Part shown: piece by piece, positions 8,525-16,790 of the stretch
How positions within the stretch are numbered: the first letter of the stretch is position 1
Layout of the letters: each line of letters starts with the position of its first letter
Assembly: GCF_900109855.1 (NCBI RefSeq)
Contig: NZ_FOBO01000004.1
Coordinates: 62,001 to 126,000, forward strand
Source: Roseovarius tolerans
Lineage (GTDB): Bacteria; Pseudomonadota; Alphaproteobacteria; Rhodobacterales; Rhodobacteraceae
Direction: 5' to 3'
DNA: 64,000 nt
Program-made: the position numbers and the translations under genes
The notes under the pieces: generated by a model
Told to the model about the DNA's origin: nothing
The model's database searches: none
Seen by the model: the letters and a program-made list of their open reading frames with translations, nothing else

Positions 8525-8621
8525 TTCGCATCCTCCCACTGAAATTCTGCGCCTGAATACCGGATGGTAACGAATCAGGTCTAGCGTGCCCTGTATTACT
8601 ACGTATCATCCCGGAGGCAGT

Positions 8622-8960
8622 ATGGATCTCGCGACCACCCCTTATCCTGACATGACAGTCATCACGGTCAACGCCGGGCGTATCGACGCCGCCGCCGCCA
8701 TCGCCTTCAAGGATGCGATGCGCGCTGCCGTGGCGGATGGGCCTGCGCGTGTCGTGCTTGACCTGTCGCATGTCACCTTTGTCGACTCGAGCGGGCTCGG
8801 GGCGATTGTCGCGGCGATGAAGCATCATGAGGCGGGGCGCAGGCTCGATCTTGCGGGGCTGACGCCGGACGTGGCCAAGGTGTTCCGGCTGACGCGGATG
8901 GACACCATCTTTACCATCCACCGCAACCTCGACCGGCTTATCCCCCGCGCGACCGGGTGA
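8622..8960 (+). CDS. STAS-domain anti-sigma factor antagonist
   Basis: An RsbV/SpoIIAA-like protein of 112 residues. The ATG at 8622 has GGAGG at 8613. The STAS fold is seen in VVLDLSHVTFVDSSGLGAIV, with the phosphorylatable serine at position 56 or 57 of the DSSGLG motif. It is followed 50 bp later by an RsbW-like kinase, so together they form a partner-switching pair. The sigma factor or output protein is not nearby. Confidence 0.9.
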   Translation: MDLATTPYPDMTVITVNAGRIDAAAAIAFKDAMRAAVADGPARVVLDLSHVTFVDSSGLGAIVAAMKHHEAGRRLDLAGLTPDVAKVFRLTRMDTIFTIHRNLDRLIPRATG

Positions 8961-9010
8961 TGGCGCTCTGCCACATCGAGCCCTAGAGGACCCGGAGACC
9001 GACCCAGATC

Positions 9011-9442
9011 ATGGCAGACACCATCCATGTCGAGTGTATCGCCACCCAGACCGCCGTGCGCGGGCTGCTGATCGGCATTCGGACGTGGCTGCGGGCTGCG
9101 AACCTGTCGGAAGAGAACTGCGGCACGGTGGAGATCGCCCTTGCCGAGGCGCTGAACAACGTCGTGGAACATGCCTACCCGGCGGATCTGCCGGGTGGTA
9201 TCGCGCTCGATCTTGCACTGACCGCCGCCGGTCTGCGCTGTGAATTGCGCGATCAGGGGGCGGCGTTGCCGGGCCTTGGTCCGCCCGATACCGGCCTGCC
9301 ACCCATCGACGGCCCGCGCGAAAGCCTGCCGGAAGGGGGATTCGGCTGGTCGCTGATTCGCACCCTGAGCAGTCGGCTGAGCTATGAACGCCGCGACGGC
9401 GAGAACCGTCTGACGCTGGAATTCAACCTTAACCCGGCCTGA
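9011..9442 (+). CDS. RsbW-like anti-sigma factor serine kinase
   Basis: A 143-residue HATPase_c_2 protein. The N box is EIALAEALNNVVEHAY (residues 41-56, with E46 and N50), then ELRDQGAALP (degenerate G1-like region) and LPEGGFGWSLIRTL (G2-like). Such kinases phosphorylate the STAS antagonist on serine and release or hold a sigma factor. It lies directly after its probable STAS partner. No PP2C (RsbU-type) phosphatase or ECF sigma factor lies within the window to complete the switch. Confidence 0.87.
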   Translation: MADTIHVECIATQTAVRGLLIGIRTWLRAANLSEENCGTVEIALAEALNNVVEHAYPADLPGGIALDLALTAAGLRCELRDQGAALPGLGPPDTGLPPIDGPRESLPEGGFGWSLIRTLSSRLSYERRDGENRLTLEFNLNPA

Positions 9443-9672
9443 TTCAATCTATGGGGGAACATGCCGCATTATCACCGCAATCCAGGCAAACTGGTGCCGC
9501 ACGGCCCCGTCACAACAGGTCCTGTAGCTGCATATGGCTTCCCTCGACGTCGTGCGTAATTGCCCCCACCCAGTGCGCGGCGTCGAGGTCTCTCCCCTTC
9601 TTCAGTTCGGACGATTGGCAAAGCGCGCGATAGGTCCTAATGTCTGCCCCATTCACAAGATGAGGCAACGAC

Positions 9673-11250
9673 ATGCGCGACTTTCACCTGCCGGGCCGCT
9701 CGGCCACCTATGCCACGAACGGGATGTGCGCCACGTCTCATCCACTTGCGGCCAAGACCGCCATCGACATCCTCGAACGTGGTGGCAACGCCGTGGACGC
9801 CGCGATTGCCGGTGCGGTGCTGTTGGGCATCTGCGAGCCGCAGATGACCGGTATCGGCGGCGATTGCTTTGTGCTGTTCAACACCCCCGGTGACCAGACT
9901 GTGCATGCGCTCAACGGCTCGGGCCGGGCACCTGCCGGTGCCTCGGCGGCGGCCTTGCGTGCCGAGGGCCATGATGTGATCCCGCTCCGCAGCGCGCATG
10001 CCGTCACCGTTCCCGGGGCCATCGACGCGTTTTGCCAGTTGAGTGCCGATCACGGCAAGCTGGGGCTGGATGCGCTGCTTGCCCCTGCGATCCGCTATGC
10101 GGAAGAGGGCGTGCCGGTGGCACCGCGCGTGGCCTTTGACTGGCCGACGGCGGGCCAGGCGCTTCAGGCACATGGGCGCGCGCATTTCATGCCGACGGGC
10201 AGCGCGCCACGGGTGGGCGACATGTTCCGCGCGCCCGGTCAGGCCGAGGTGCTGCGCCGCGTGGCCCGCGACGGCCGCGCCGCGTTCTACGAGGGCGAGG
10301 TGGCCGAGGATATCCTGGCCGCGCTCAACGCGCTTGGCGGTGTGCATCAGGCGCAGGATTTCGCCGCGCAACGCTGCGACTACACCACGCCGGTGAGCGG
10401 CGATTACAAGGGCGCCAATCTGGTCGAGCATCCGCCGAACGGGCAGGGGGCCACGGCGATCCTGCTGCTCAATATCCTCAAGCATTTCGACATCGCCGGG
10501 ATGGACCCGATGGGAGCCGAGCGCCTGCATATCGAGGCCGAGGCCACCAAGCTGGCCTATGACGCGCGCAACCGCTTTATCGCCGACCCGGACCATACCG
10601 CGCGGCTGGATCACATGCTGTCAGCGGAGACCGCAACGCGGCTGGCCGCGCTGATCGACCCAAAGCGTGCAATGGAGGCCGCATCCCCGCTGAGCGAGCA
10701 GGTGCATCGCGATACCGTCTATATCAGCGTGGTGGACAAGGACCGCATGTCCGTTTCGCTGATCTACTCGATCTTTCATGGCTTCGGCTCGGGCATCGCA
10801 TCGGAAAAGTTTGGCGTGCTGCTGCAAAACCGCGGCGCGGGCTTTACGCTGGAAGAGGGGCACCCCAATGAACTGGGGGCCGGAAAGCGCCCGATGCACA
10901 CGATCATTCCGGGGATGCTGACCGAAGGTGGGCGCGTGACGATGCCCTTTGGCGTGATGGGCGGCTCGTATCAGTCGACCGGACATGCGCGCATGGTGTC
11001 GAACCTGCGCGATTTCGGGATGGATGTGCAGACGGCCATCGACGCGCCGCGCGCCTTTGCCGATCACACCGGGCTGAAGGTCGAGCGCGGTTTCGCGCCG
11101 GATGTAGCGCAGGCGCTGACCGATCTGGGGCACACGGTCTATGATCCGCCCGAGGCCATCGGCGGCGCGCAGGCGATCTATATTCACGAGAATGGCGTGC
11201 TGGAAGGTGGCAGCGATCCGCGCAAGGATGGTTGCGCGCTCGGGAATTGA
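9673..11250 (+). CDS. ggt: Gamma-glutamyltransferase family protein
   Basis: An Ntn-hydrolase of 525 residues that normally self-cleaves at a threonine to yield two subunits. The large-subunit start GMCATSHPLAAKTAIDILERGGNAVDAA and GIGGDCF are clear; the likely cleavage and nucleophile Thr is T348 in HRDTVYIS. The small subunit ends in GVMGGSYQSTGHARMV and GGAQAIYI. There is no obvious signal peptide, so cytoplasmic action is likely. The family includes glutathione hydrolases and amide hydrolases such as oxamate amidohydrolase, so the substrate is open. Confidence 0.88.
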   Translation: MRDFHLPGRSATYATNGMCATSHPLAAKTAIDILERGGNAVDAAIAGAVLLGICEPQMTGIGGDCFVLFNTPGDQTVHALNGSGRAPAGASAAALRAEGHDVIPLRSAHAVTVPGAIDAFCQLSADHGKLGLDALLAPAIRYAEEGVPVAPRVAFDWPTAGQALQAHGRAHFMPTGSAPRVGDMFRAPGQAEVLRRVARDGRAAFYEGEVAEDILAALNALGGVHQAQDFAAQRCDYTTPVSGDYKGANLVEHPPNGQGATAILLLNILKHFDIAGMDPMGAERLHIEAEATKLAYDARNRFIADPDHTARLDHMLSAETATRLAALIDPKRAMEAASPLSEQVHRDTVYISVVDKDRMSVSLIYSIFHGFGSGIASEKFGVLLQNRGAGFTLEEGHPNELGAGKRPMHTIIPGMLTEGGRVTMPFGVMGGSYQSTGHARMVSNLRDFGMDVQTAIDAPRAFADHTGLKVERGFAPDVAQALTDLGHTVYDPPEAIGGAQAIYIHENGVLEGGSDPRKDGCALGN

Positions 11251-11296
11251 GGGTGCAGGGGCGGTGTCTGGTGGGGGCGATCCCACCGCACCGGCC

Positions 11297-11623
11297 TTAA
11301 TTCAACTGGAAATGCAGCGGGTAATGCCCGTCCTCGAACGGTCCGAACAGATCGGGGATGTCCGGATGATCTACCGGCTCGCCCGAGTAGTCGGCCACGA
11401 GGTTCTGTTCGCTCACATAGGCGACGTAGTAGCTTTGCTCGTTCTCGGCCAGCAGGTGATAGAACGGCTGTTCCTTCGAGGGGCGGCTGTCCTCGGGGAT
11501 CGAGGCATACCACTCCTCGGTATTCGAGAACTGGGGGTCCACGTCAAAGATCACACCGCGAAACGGGTGTTTCTTGTGACGGACCACCTGGCCCAAGTGA
11601 TATTTCGCGCGTGTTTTAATCAT
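11297..11623 (-). CDS. hspQ: Heat shock protein HspQ (YccV family)
   Basis: A 108-residue hemimethylated-DNA-binding (YccV-like) family protein; E. coli HspQ is a specificity enhancer of Lon. Family features are AKYHLGQVVRHKKHPFRGVIFDVDP at the start, EQPFYHLLAENEQSYYVAYVSEQNL in the middle and HFQLN at the end. The ATG at 11623 gives the standard MIKTRAKYHLG start; an upstream ATG would add eight residues. It is monocistronic and divergent from the lipoprotein gene. Confidence 0.92.
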   Translation of the reverse strand: MIKTRAKYHLGQVVRHKKHPFRGVIFDVDPQFSNTEEWYASIPEDSRPSKEQPFYHLLAENEQSYYVAYVSEQNLVADYSGEPVDHPDIPDLFGPFEDGHYPLHFQLN

Positions 11624-11812
11624 AACGAGTGTGCCCCTATCACACATACTAGACGGTGCAAGGCCGGTTTGTCGAATCATCGGCTGAAACATAAGGGAAA
11701 CAGTCTGTGAACCGGACCGGGACAGACCGCCGCGGCGCGATCCGCGAATTCGTGATTCCCCCCGGCCCACGTTTCCGCTAGACTTGGCAAAAAAGAAGAA
11801 AGCGAGAGGCAA

Positions 11813-12415
11813 ATGAGCAGAACTCTTCGCGCTTTGGTCGTATTTTTGCTGCTGTCCTCCTGTGGCGGCGGAACGGGTTACGGTACGGCCCCGCGCAATC
11901 TCGATAACGCCTGTGCGATCCTCGCGGAGCGACCCGAATACGCGCGCGCATTCAACGCGTCGGCGCGACGATGGGGCGTGCCCGCCCATGTGCAGATGGC
12001 GACGATCTATCAGGAAAGCAAATTCATCAGCGACGCGCGCACGCCGTTTCGCTGGTCGCTTGGCGTGATCCCGACCGGGCGGGTCAGTTCCGCCTATGGC
12101 TACAGTCAGGCGCTCGACGGCACTTGGGACGAGTACAAGCGCGAGACCAATCGCTTTGCCGCACGGCGCAGCGATATTCATGACGCGGCGGATTTCATCG
12201 GCTGGTACATGGCGAAATCGACCGAACGCCTCGGGATTTCGCCGCTGGATGCGCGCAATCAGTATCTTGCCTATCACGAAGGGCGCACCGGCTTTTCGCG
12301 CGGTAGCTATAATGGCAAACCGTGGCTGTTGCGGGTCTCGGGCGAAGTGGGAGAGCGCGCCACGCGCTACCGCGCACAACTGGGCACATGTTCCCAAGGG
12401 CGTGGTCTGGTCTGA
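11813..12415 (+). CDS. Lipoprotein with lytic transglycosylase-like domain
   Basis: A 200-residue protein with a hydrophobic signal segment (ALVVFLLL) and lipobox LSSC with C17 as the lipidated cysteine. The mature part resembles the SLT/lysozyme-like fold: MATIYQESKF with candidate catalytic E68, then AYGYSQALDGTWDEY. It probably acts on peptidoglycan from the inner leaflet of the outer membrane. The catalytic role is inferred from motif resemblance only. Confidence 0.8.
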   Translation: MSRTLRALVVFLLLSSCGGGTGYGTAPRNLDNACAILAERPEYARAFNASARRWGVPAHVQMATIYQESKFISDARTPFRWSLGVIPTGRVSSAYGYSQALDGTWDEYKRETNRFAARRSDIHDAADFIGWYMAKSTERLGISPLDARNQYLAYHEGRTGFSRGSYNGKPWLLRVSGEVGERATRYRAQLGTCSQGRGLV

Positions 12416-12422
12416 GGCCGCG

Positions 12423-12776
12423 TTATTTCAGGTAGAGGTCGGCGTATCGGCCGCTGCCCTGGTCGGAGATGAACCGCAGTTTGTTGCCTTGCAGGCGCAC
12501 AGCCTGACAGTTCGGGCCGAGATTGGTGCTGCCCCAGTAGAGGTCGCGGCAGAAGTAATCGCCGTTCCATTTCCATGCCCCGGTCACGTCGCGGCCAAAG
12601 GCGCGCCCCTTGATCTGGCCCTCGGGGGTGACGTTGAGCGAAATGCCAAAGCGCGTCAGGTCGCGATCCTTGATCAGCGATACGAACCGCGCGCGGTCGG
12701 TGATGTTGTTGAAGCCCTCAGCGGCCACCGGGCCGGCAAGGCCTAGACACAAGATGGAAATCAGTACGGCACGCAT
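12423..12776 (-). CDS. Small exported protein of unknown function
   Basis: A 117-residue protein with a signal peptide (MRAVLISILCLGLAGPVAAE, cleavage after AxA near residue 19). The mature part, about 98 residues, has two cysteines (in YFCRDLYWG and PNCQAV) that could form a disulfide. It lies immediately downstream of dapB on the same strand, past a weak hairpin. I know of no assigned function; products like this are sometimes mislabelled dihydrodipicolinate reductase because of the neighbour. Confidence 0.75.
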   Translation of the reverse strand: MRAVLISILCLGLAGPVAAEGFNNITDRARFVSLIKDRDLTRFGISLNVTPEGQIKGRAFGRDVTGAWKWNGDYFCRDLYWGSTNLGPNCQAVRLQGNKLRFISDQGSGRYADLYLK

Positions 12777-12783
12777 ATCAAAA

Positions 12784-12819
12784 CCCTCACACTAGGTTGT
12801 ATCGAGATACGTGTGAGGG
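12784..12819 (-). terminator. Weak hairpin terminator after dapB
   Basis: CCCTCACAC (12784-12792) pairs with GTGTGAGGG (12811-12819), with a small inner hairpin GTATC-GA-GATAC. On the minus strand TTTT follows, directly ahead of the ATG of the small exported protein, so it may act as an attenuator between dapB and that gene. Confidence 0.5.
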
Positions 12820-12830
12820 CGGGATCTGGA

Positions 12831-13649
12831 TCAGTTGTCGTTCAGGCCGAGCACGTCGATCATGTCATATTGCCCCGGCTTGCGCCCCTGTCCCCAGAGC
12901 GCGGCCTTGAGCGCGCCGCGTGCGAAAACCGCGCGGTCGGTGGCGATGTGGCGTAGCACGATGCGCTCGCCCGCGGCGGCGAAGATCACGTCATGCTCGC
13001 CCACGATATCGCCGCCGCGAATGGCGGAAAACCCGATATGGCCGCGCTCGCGCTTGCCGGTGATGCCGTCGCGGGCACGGTCGCTGACGTGATCGAGCAG
13101 CAGGCCGCGCCCGTCGGCCGCCGCCTCGCCCAGCATGAGGGCGGTGCCCGAAGGCGCATCGACCTTCTGGTTGTGATGCGCCTCGACGATCTCGATATCG
13201 AAATCCTCATCCAGCGCCTGCGCCACTTTCTTCGTCAGCTGCGTCAGCAGATTCACGCCGAGGGACATGTTTCCCGCCCGCACGATCACCGCATGACGCG
13301 CGGCGGCCTCGAGCTTTTTCAGGTGGCCGTCGTCAAACCCGGTGGTGCCGATCACATGCACCACCCGCGCCTGCGCGGTCAGGGTCGCCATCTCGACCGT
13401 CGCGTCGGGTGCGGTAAAGTCGATCACGGCATGCGCGCCCGCCACCAGTTCCAACGGGTCGTCGCTGACCGTCACCCCAAGATCGCCGCCGCCCATGGCC
13501 GCGCCCACGTCCTGCCCGATCCAGCAATGACCGGGCCGCTCGACCGCGCCGATCAGACGCGCGCGCGGGCTGTCGCTGACTGTGCGGATCAGCATCTGCC
13601 CCATCCGCCCAGAGGCCCCGGTGATCACGATACCCGGCAAATCGCTCAT
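12831..13649 (-). CDS. dapB: 4-hydroxy-tetrahydrodipicolinate reductase DapB
   Basis: NAD(P)H-dependent step of the lysine and diaminopimelate pathway. The 272-residue protein has the nucleotide-binding GASGRMG (residues 11-17), [15 protein letters not shown], and the catalytic [16 protein letters not shown] with H158/H159 and K162, matching E. coli H159/H160/K163. The ATG at 13649 is used because homology begins at [14 protein letters not shown]; the frame is open upstream without a ribosome site. It diverges from the DUF442 gene. Confidence 0.96.
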   Translation of the reverse strand: MSDLPGIVITGASGRMGQMLIRTVSDSPRARLIGAVERPGHCWIGQDVGAAMGGGDLGVTVSDDPLELVAGAHAVIDFTAPDATVEMATLTAQARVVHVIGTTGFDDGHLKKLEAAARHAVIVRAGNMSLGVNLLTQLTKKVAQALDEDFDIEIVEAHHNQKVDAPSGTALMLGEAAADGRGLLLDHVSDRARDGITGKRERGHIGFSAIRGGDIVGEHDVIFAAAGERIVLRHIATDRAVFARGALKAALWGQGRKPGQYDMIDVLGLNDN

Positions 13650-13778
13650 CTGTGGCCGCTCCTCATGTGATGTTTCGGCCTGCATAGCGTGGGGGCGCAT
13701 GCGCGGCAAGCCGCGCGCGGCATTGATCTCGCGGGCGATTCTCGCGCATATGTCGGCAACGCTTTCAGGGAGGGCCAC

Positions 13779-14198
13779 ATGGACCTGCGCAAGATCACCG
13801 AAGATTTCTCCGTCTCGCCCCAGATCACGCCCGAGGACATGCCAGCCATCGCCGAGGCCGGGTTTCGCGCGGTCTTGTGCAACCGGCCCGATGGCGAAGA
13901 GTTCGGCCAGACGCCCTATGACGCCGTGGCCGATGCGGCTCGTGCGGCGGGGCTCGAGGTGCGCTGCGTGCCGTTTTCCTCGGGGCAATTGACCCAAGGC
14001 GTGGTGGAGGAGTTTCAGACAGCCCTTGCCGAGATGCCGCGCCCGGTGCTGGCCTATTGCCGTACCGGCACGCGCTGCACGATGATCTGGAGCCTTGTGA
14101 AATACGACGATCTGGGGGCCGACGAGGTGCTGCGCGCCACGTCGGATGCAGGCTATGACATGTCAGGCCTCGTGGCACAGCTTGACCGCCAAGCATGA
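13779..14198 (+). CDS. DUF442/TIGR01244 phosphatase-like sulfur transferase
   Basis: A 139-residue protein of the dual-specificity phosphatase-like DUF442 fold, often found fused to or beside sulfide-metabolism enzymes. The active-site loop is YCRTGTRC with C94 and R99. AGGGAGG precedes the ATG at 13779. Its stop overlaps the start of the DgoK-like gene (ATGA), indicating translational coupling. The substrate is unknown. Confidence 0.85.
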   Translation: MDLRKITEDFSVSPQITPEDMPAIAEAGFRAVLCNRPDGEEFGQTPYDAVADAARAAGLEVRCVPFSSGQLTQGVVEEFQTALAEMPRPVLAYCRTGTRCTMIWSLVKYDDLGADEVLRATSDAGYDMSGLVAQLDRQA

Positions 14199-14918
14199 GC
14201 GATTGCGCGATTGTCGGCCATGACGGCCACCGCGCGCGGGCCTTTGTGCAACGCGGCGGCAGGGTAGTAGACAGTGCCCATGGTCCGGACCGCGACGCGG
14301 CGCTCGCGGCATTGGTAGCGGTGCCGGAGCGGGTCTTTCACATCGGCGACGGCGCGCCTGACAATCTGCCCACCCCCCCTTTTGCCCATCACCCCGGGGC
14401 GCAGCTTGCCCGCCCTGACACAGGACAGCCCGGCGGATGTGCTCGATGGCTGGGTGCGCCTGCTGCTACTGGGCTTTGTCGAAGCGCAGCCCGACTGGGA
14501 CGGCGTGGCGCTGGTGCTGACGGATCAGCTCAGCCATTGGGTGCATCTGAGCGCGCGCGAGGCGGTGAGTTGCCAGAGTTTCCTGACCCCGCGCCTGATC
14601 GCGGCCCTTGGGGGCACGCTGCCTGCCGATATGGGTGCGCTTGGCGACAGCCTGAGCCGCCCTGAACGCCTTGCCGCGCATCTGCGCAGTGCCGAGGTGT
14701 CGGGCCGGGCCGGTGCGATTTCGGGCTATCTGATCGGTGCGGAACTGGCCGCGGCACGGCCCTATTGGCTGGGCCAGAGCGTGGCCCTGATCGACGGCGG
14801 CGGGAGCGGTGCGGGGCATGCCGAGGCATTGGAGGCGCAGGGCGTGCCGGTCAGCCGACACGACCCCGAGGCCATTCTGTCCACCGCCCTTGCCGCGCTT
14901 GGCGAGCGGATCGGCTAG
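14195..14918 (+). pseudogene. DgoK-like 2-dehydro-3-deoxygalactonokinase, frameshifted
   Basis: Two frames together make one protein of about 240 residues. The first runs from ATG 14195 to about 14380 and the second from about 14370 to the stop at 14918. The second shows VLTDQLSHWVHL and SGYLIGAELAAA, which align with the E. coli DgoK C-terminal half. The frames join at a run of seven C (14373-14379); six C would restore a single frame. The N-terminal lobe is short and lacks the DWGxTN phosphate motif of DgoK. This may be a sequencing error, a phase-variable tract or a decayed gene. Confidence 0.65.
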
Positions 14919-14924
14919 CTGGCT

Positions 14925-15383
14925 TCAGGCCAGCCGGGCCTTGACCTGCGGGCCGACTGCGCCGAAATCCATTTGCCCGGAATGGCGCTCTTTCAGCTTG
15001 CCCATGATCTTGCCCATGTCGCGGATCGAGTTCGCGCCGACATCGGTGATCGCCTTGTCGATGGCGGCGGTGACCTCGTTCTCGTCAAGCTGGCGCGGCA
15101 GGAATTCCTCGATCACCTCGATTTCCGCACGCTCGCGCTCGGCAAGGTCGAGACGGCCACCCTCTTCGTAGGCGCGCACGCTCTCGTTGCGCTGCTTGGT
15201 CATCTTGGCGAGGATGGCCATGATCTCGGGATCGCCCACGGTTGTCGCGCCGTCGGCGCTGCGCCCGGCGATTTCCTGATCCTTGATCGCGGCGTTGATC
15301 AGGCGGAGCGTGGCCAGACGGCTGGCATCCTTGTCCCGCATCGCCTGCTTGAGGGCCTGATTGACCCGGTCGCGCAATTCCAT
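14925..15383 (-). CDS. GatB/YqeY domain protein
   Basis: A YqeY-family protein of about 152 residues, related to the tail domain of the GatB amidotransferase subunit. Typical blocks are ALKQAMRDKDASRLATLRLINAAIKD, EIMAILAKMTKQRNESVRAYEEGGR, LAERERAEIEVIEEFLPRQL and MGKIMGKLKE. The cellular role is unclear. The start at 15383 (MELRDRV) fits the family; ATGs at 15392 and 15398 are alternatives. It is convergent with the DgoK-like gene. Confidence 0.88.
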   Translation of the reverse strand: MELRDRVNQALKQAMRDKDASRLATLRLINAAIKDQEIAGRSADGATTVGDPEIMAILAKMTKQRNESVRAYEEGGRLDLAERERAEIEVIEEFLPRQLDENEVTAAIDKAITDVGANSIRDMGKIMGKLKERHSGQMDFGAVGPQVKARLA

Positions 15384-15545
15384 TCGTTCCATCCCCATGG
15401 TCTCTACACAAGATGCCAAGGCTACTGAAAAGCCACGGGCATGGCAACCGTCAGAGGACTGCGCGGACGGGCGAACCGGCCCTTGACCCGACCGGGGCGC
15501 AGCCGTAGGTATGCGCCAATTTGCTCAGACCGGAGACTCGCCCAG

Positions 15546-16694
15546 ATGGCCCATGCGACCCGCCCCCGCCCGACTGCCTGCCTGGCGCTTGCCGATGGCT
15601 CGCTCTTTTATGGTCAGGGTTTTGGCGCGGTGGGCGAGACGGTGGCGGAACTGTGCTTCAACACCGCGATGACCGGCTATCAGGAGATCATGACCGATCC
15701 CAGCTATGCCGGGCAGATCGTGACCTTCACGTTCCCGCATATCGGCAATACCGGCGTGAACACGGAAGATGACGAGACCGTCGATCCGGTGGCCGCAGGC
15801 ATGGTCGTCAAGTGGGACCCGACCGATCCGTCGAACTGGCGCGCGCAGGAGCATCTGGCGGCATGGCTCGCACGGCGCGGGCGGATCGCCATCGGCGGTG
15901 TCGATACCCGCCGTCTGACCCGCGCGATCCGACAGCAGGGCGCGCCGCATGTGGCGCTGGCGCATGACCCCGAGGGCAATTTCAACGCCGAGGCGCTGGT
16001 CGCCAAGGCACGCGGTTTTGCCGGGTTGGAGGGCATGGACCTCGCGCGCGACGTGACCTGCACGCAGTCCTACCGCTGGGACGAGATGCGCTGGGCCTGG
16101 CCCGAGGGCTATGCCCGTCAGACTGACGCGCGTCACAAGGTCGTGGCGGTGGACTACGGGGCCAAGCGCAATATCCTGCGCTGTCTGGCAAGTGCGGGCT
16201 GCGAGGTGACGGTGCTGCCCGCGACGGCCACCGCCGAGGATGTGCTGGCGCATTCGCCCGATGGTGTGTTCCTGTCCAATGGTCCGGGCGACCCGGCGGC
16301 GACCGGCGAATATGCGGTGCCGATGATCCGGGGTGTGCTCGACAAGGGGCTGCCGCTGTTCGGGATTTGCCTCGGGCATCAGATGCTGGCGCTGGCATTG
16401 GGCGGCAAGACCGTGAAAATGAACCACGGCCATCATGGTGCCAACCACCCGGTCAAGGACCTGGAGACCGGCAAGGTCGAGATCACCTCTATGAACCATG
16501 GCTTTGCGGTCGATGGCCAGAGCCTGCCCACAGACGTGATGGAGACCCATGTGTCGCTGTTCGACGGCTCCAATTGCGGCATCCGTATCAAGGACCGCCC
16601 GGTGTTTTCCGTGCAGCATCACCCCGAGGCGAGCCCCGGCCCGCAGGACAGCTTTTACCTTTTCGAGCGGTTCGCGGCCTCGATGGCGCGATAA
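15546..16694 (+). CDS. carA: Carbamoyl-phosphate synthase small subunit
   Basis: Glutamine amidotransferase subunit that feeds ammonia to CarB for arginine and pyrimidine synthesis. The 382-residue protein has the N-terminal CPSase_sm domain (FYGQGFG, GYQEIMTDPSYAGQ, FTFPHIGNTG) and a class I GATase domain with SNGPGDP, nucleophile C275 in GICLGHQM, and H359/E361 in QHHPEASPGP. carB is not next to it, a common arrangement in alphaproteobacteria. Translation starts at ATG 15546. Confidence 0.96.
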   Translation: MAHATRPRPTACLALADGSLFYGQGFGAVGETVAELCFNTAMTGYQEIMTDPSYAGQIVTFTFPHIGNTGVNTEDDETVDPVAAGMVVKWDPTDPSNWRAQEHLAAWLARRGRIAIGGVDTRRLTRAIRQQGAPHVALAHDPEGNFNAEALVAKARGFAGLEGMDLARDVTCTQSYRWDEMRWAWPEGYARQTDARHKVVAVDYGAKRNILRCLASAGCEVTVLPATATAEDVLAHSPDGVFLSNGPGDPAATGEYAVPMIRGVLDKGLPLFGICLGHQMLALALGGKTVKMNHGHHGANHPVKDLETGKVEITSMNHGFAVDGQSLPTDVMETHVSLFDGSNCGIRIKDRPVFSVQHHPEASPGPQDSFYLFERFAASMAR

Positions 16695-16716
16695 ACCCTG
16701 AGTATTTCCTCTCGCG

Positions 16717-16742
16717 TTAACCACTCGTTAAAAGATCGTTAA
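16717..16742. promoter_or_regulatory. Triple TTAA site resembling overlapping CtrA boxes
   Basis: Three TTAA blocks at 16717, 16728 and 16739 are each separated by seven bases, giving two overlapping TTAA-N7-TTAA boxes at 11-bp spacing. That is the full CtrA consensus in alphaproteobacteria. The cluster is 48 bp upstream of the glycosyltransferase start, between carA and that gene. Confidence 0.65.
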
Positions 16743-16790
16743 CCATCCGCGCGCTAGCGTTTCCTCAAGGCAGAGAGGGAAGGTTGCCGC

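Noticed and set aside
9461-9559. 32-aa plus-strand frame (MPHYHRNPGKLVPHGPV) after the RsbW-like gene with GGGGGA upstream
   Set aside because: Too short and without a clear membrane or domain signature; a purine run in GC-rich DNA is weak support. The rest of 9443-9672 shows nothing recognisable.
11270-11287. GGTGGG/CCCACC hairpin after the gamma-glutamyltransferase gene as a terminator
   Set aside because: No T run on either strand and only a 6-bp stem.
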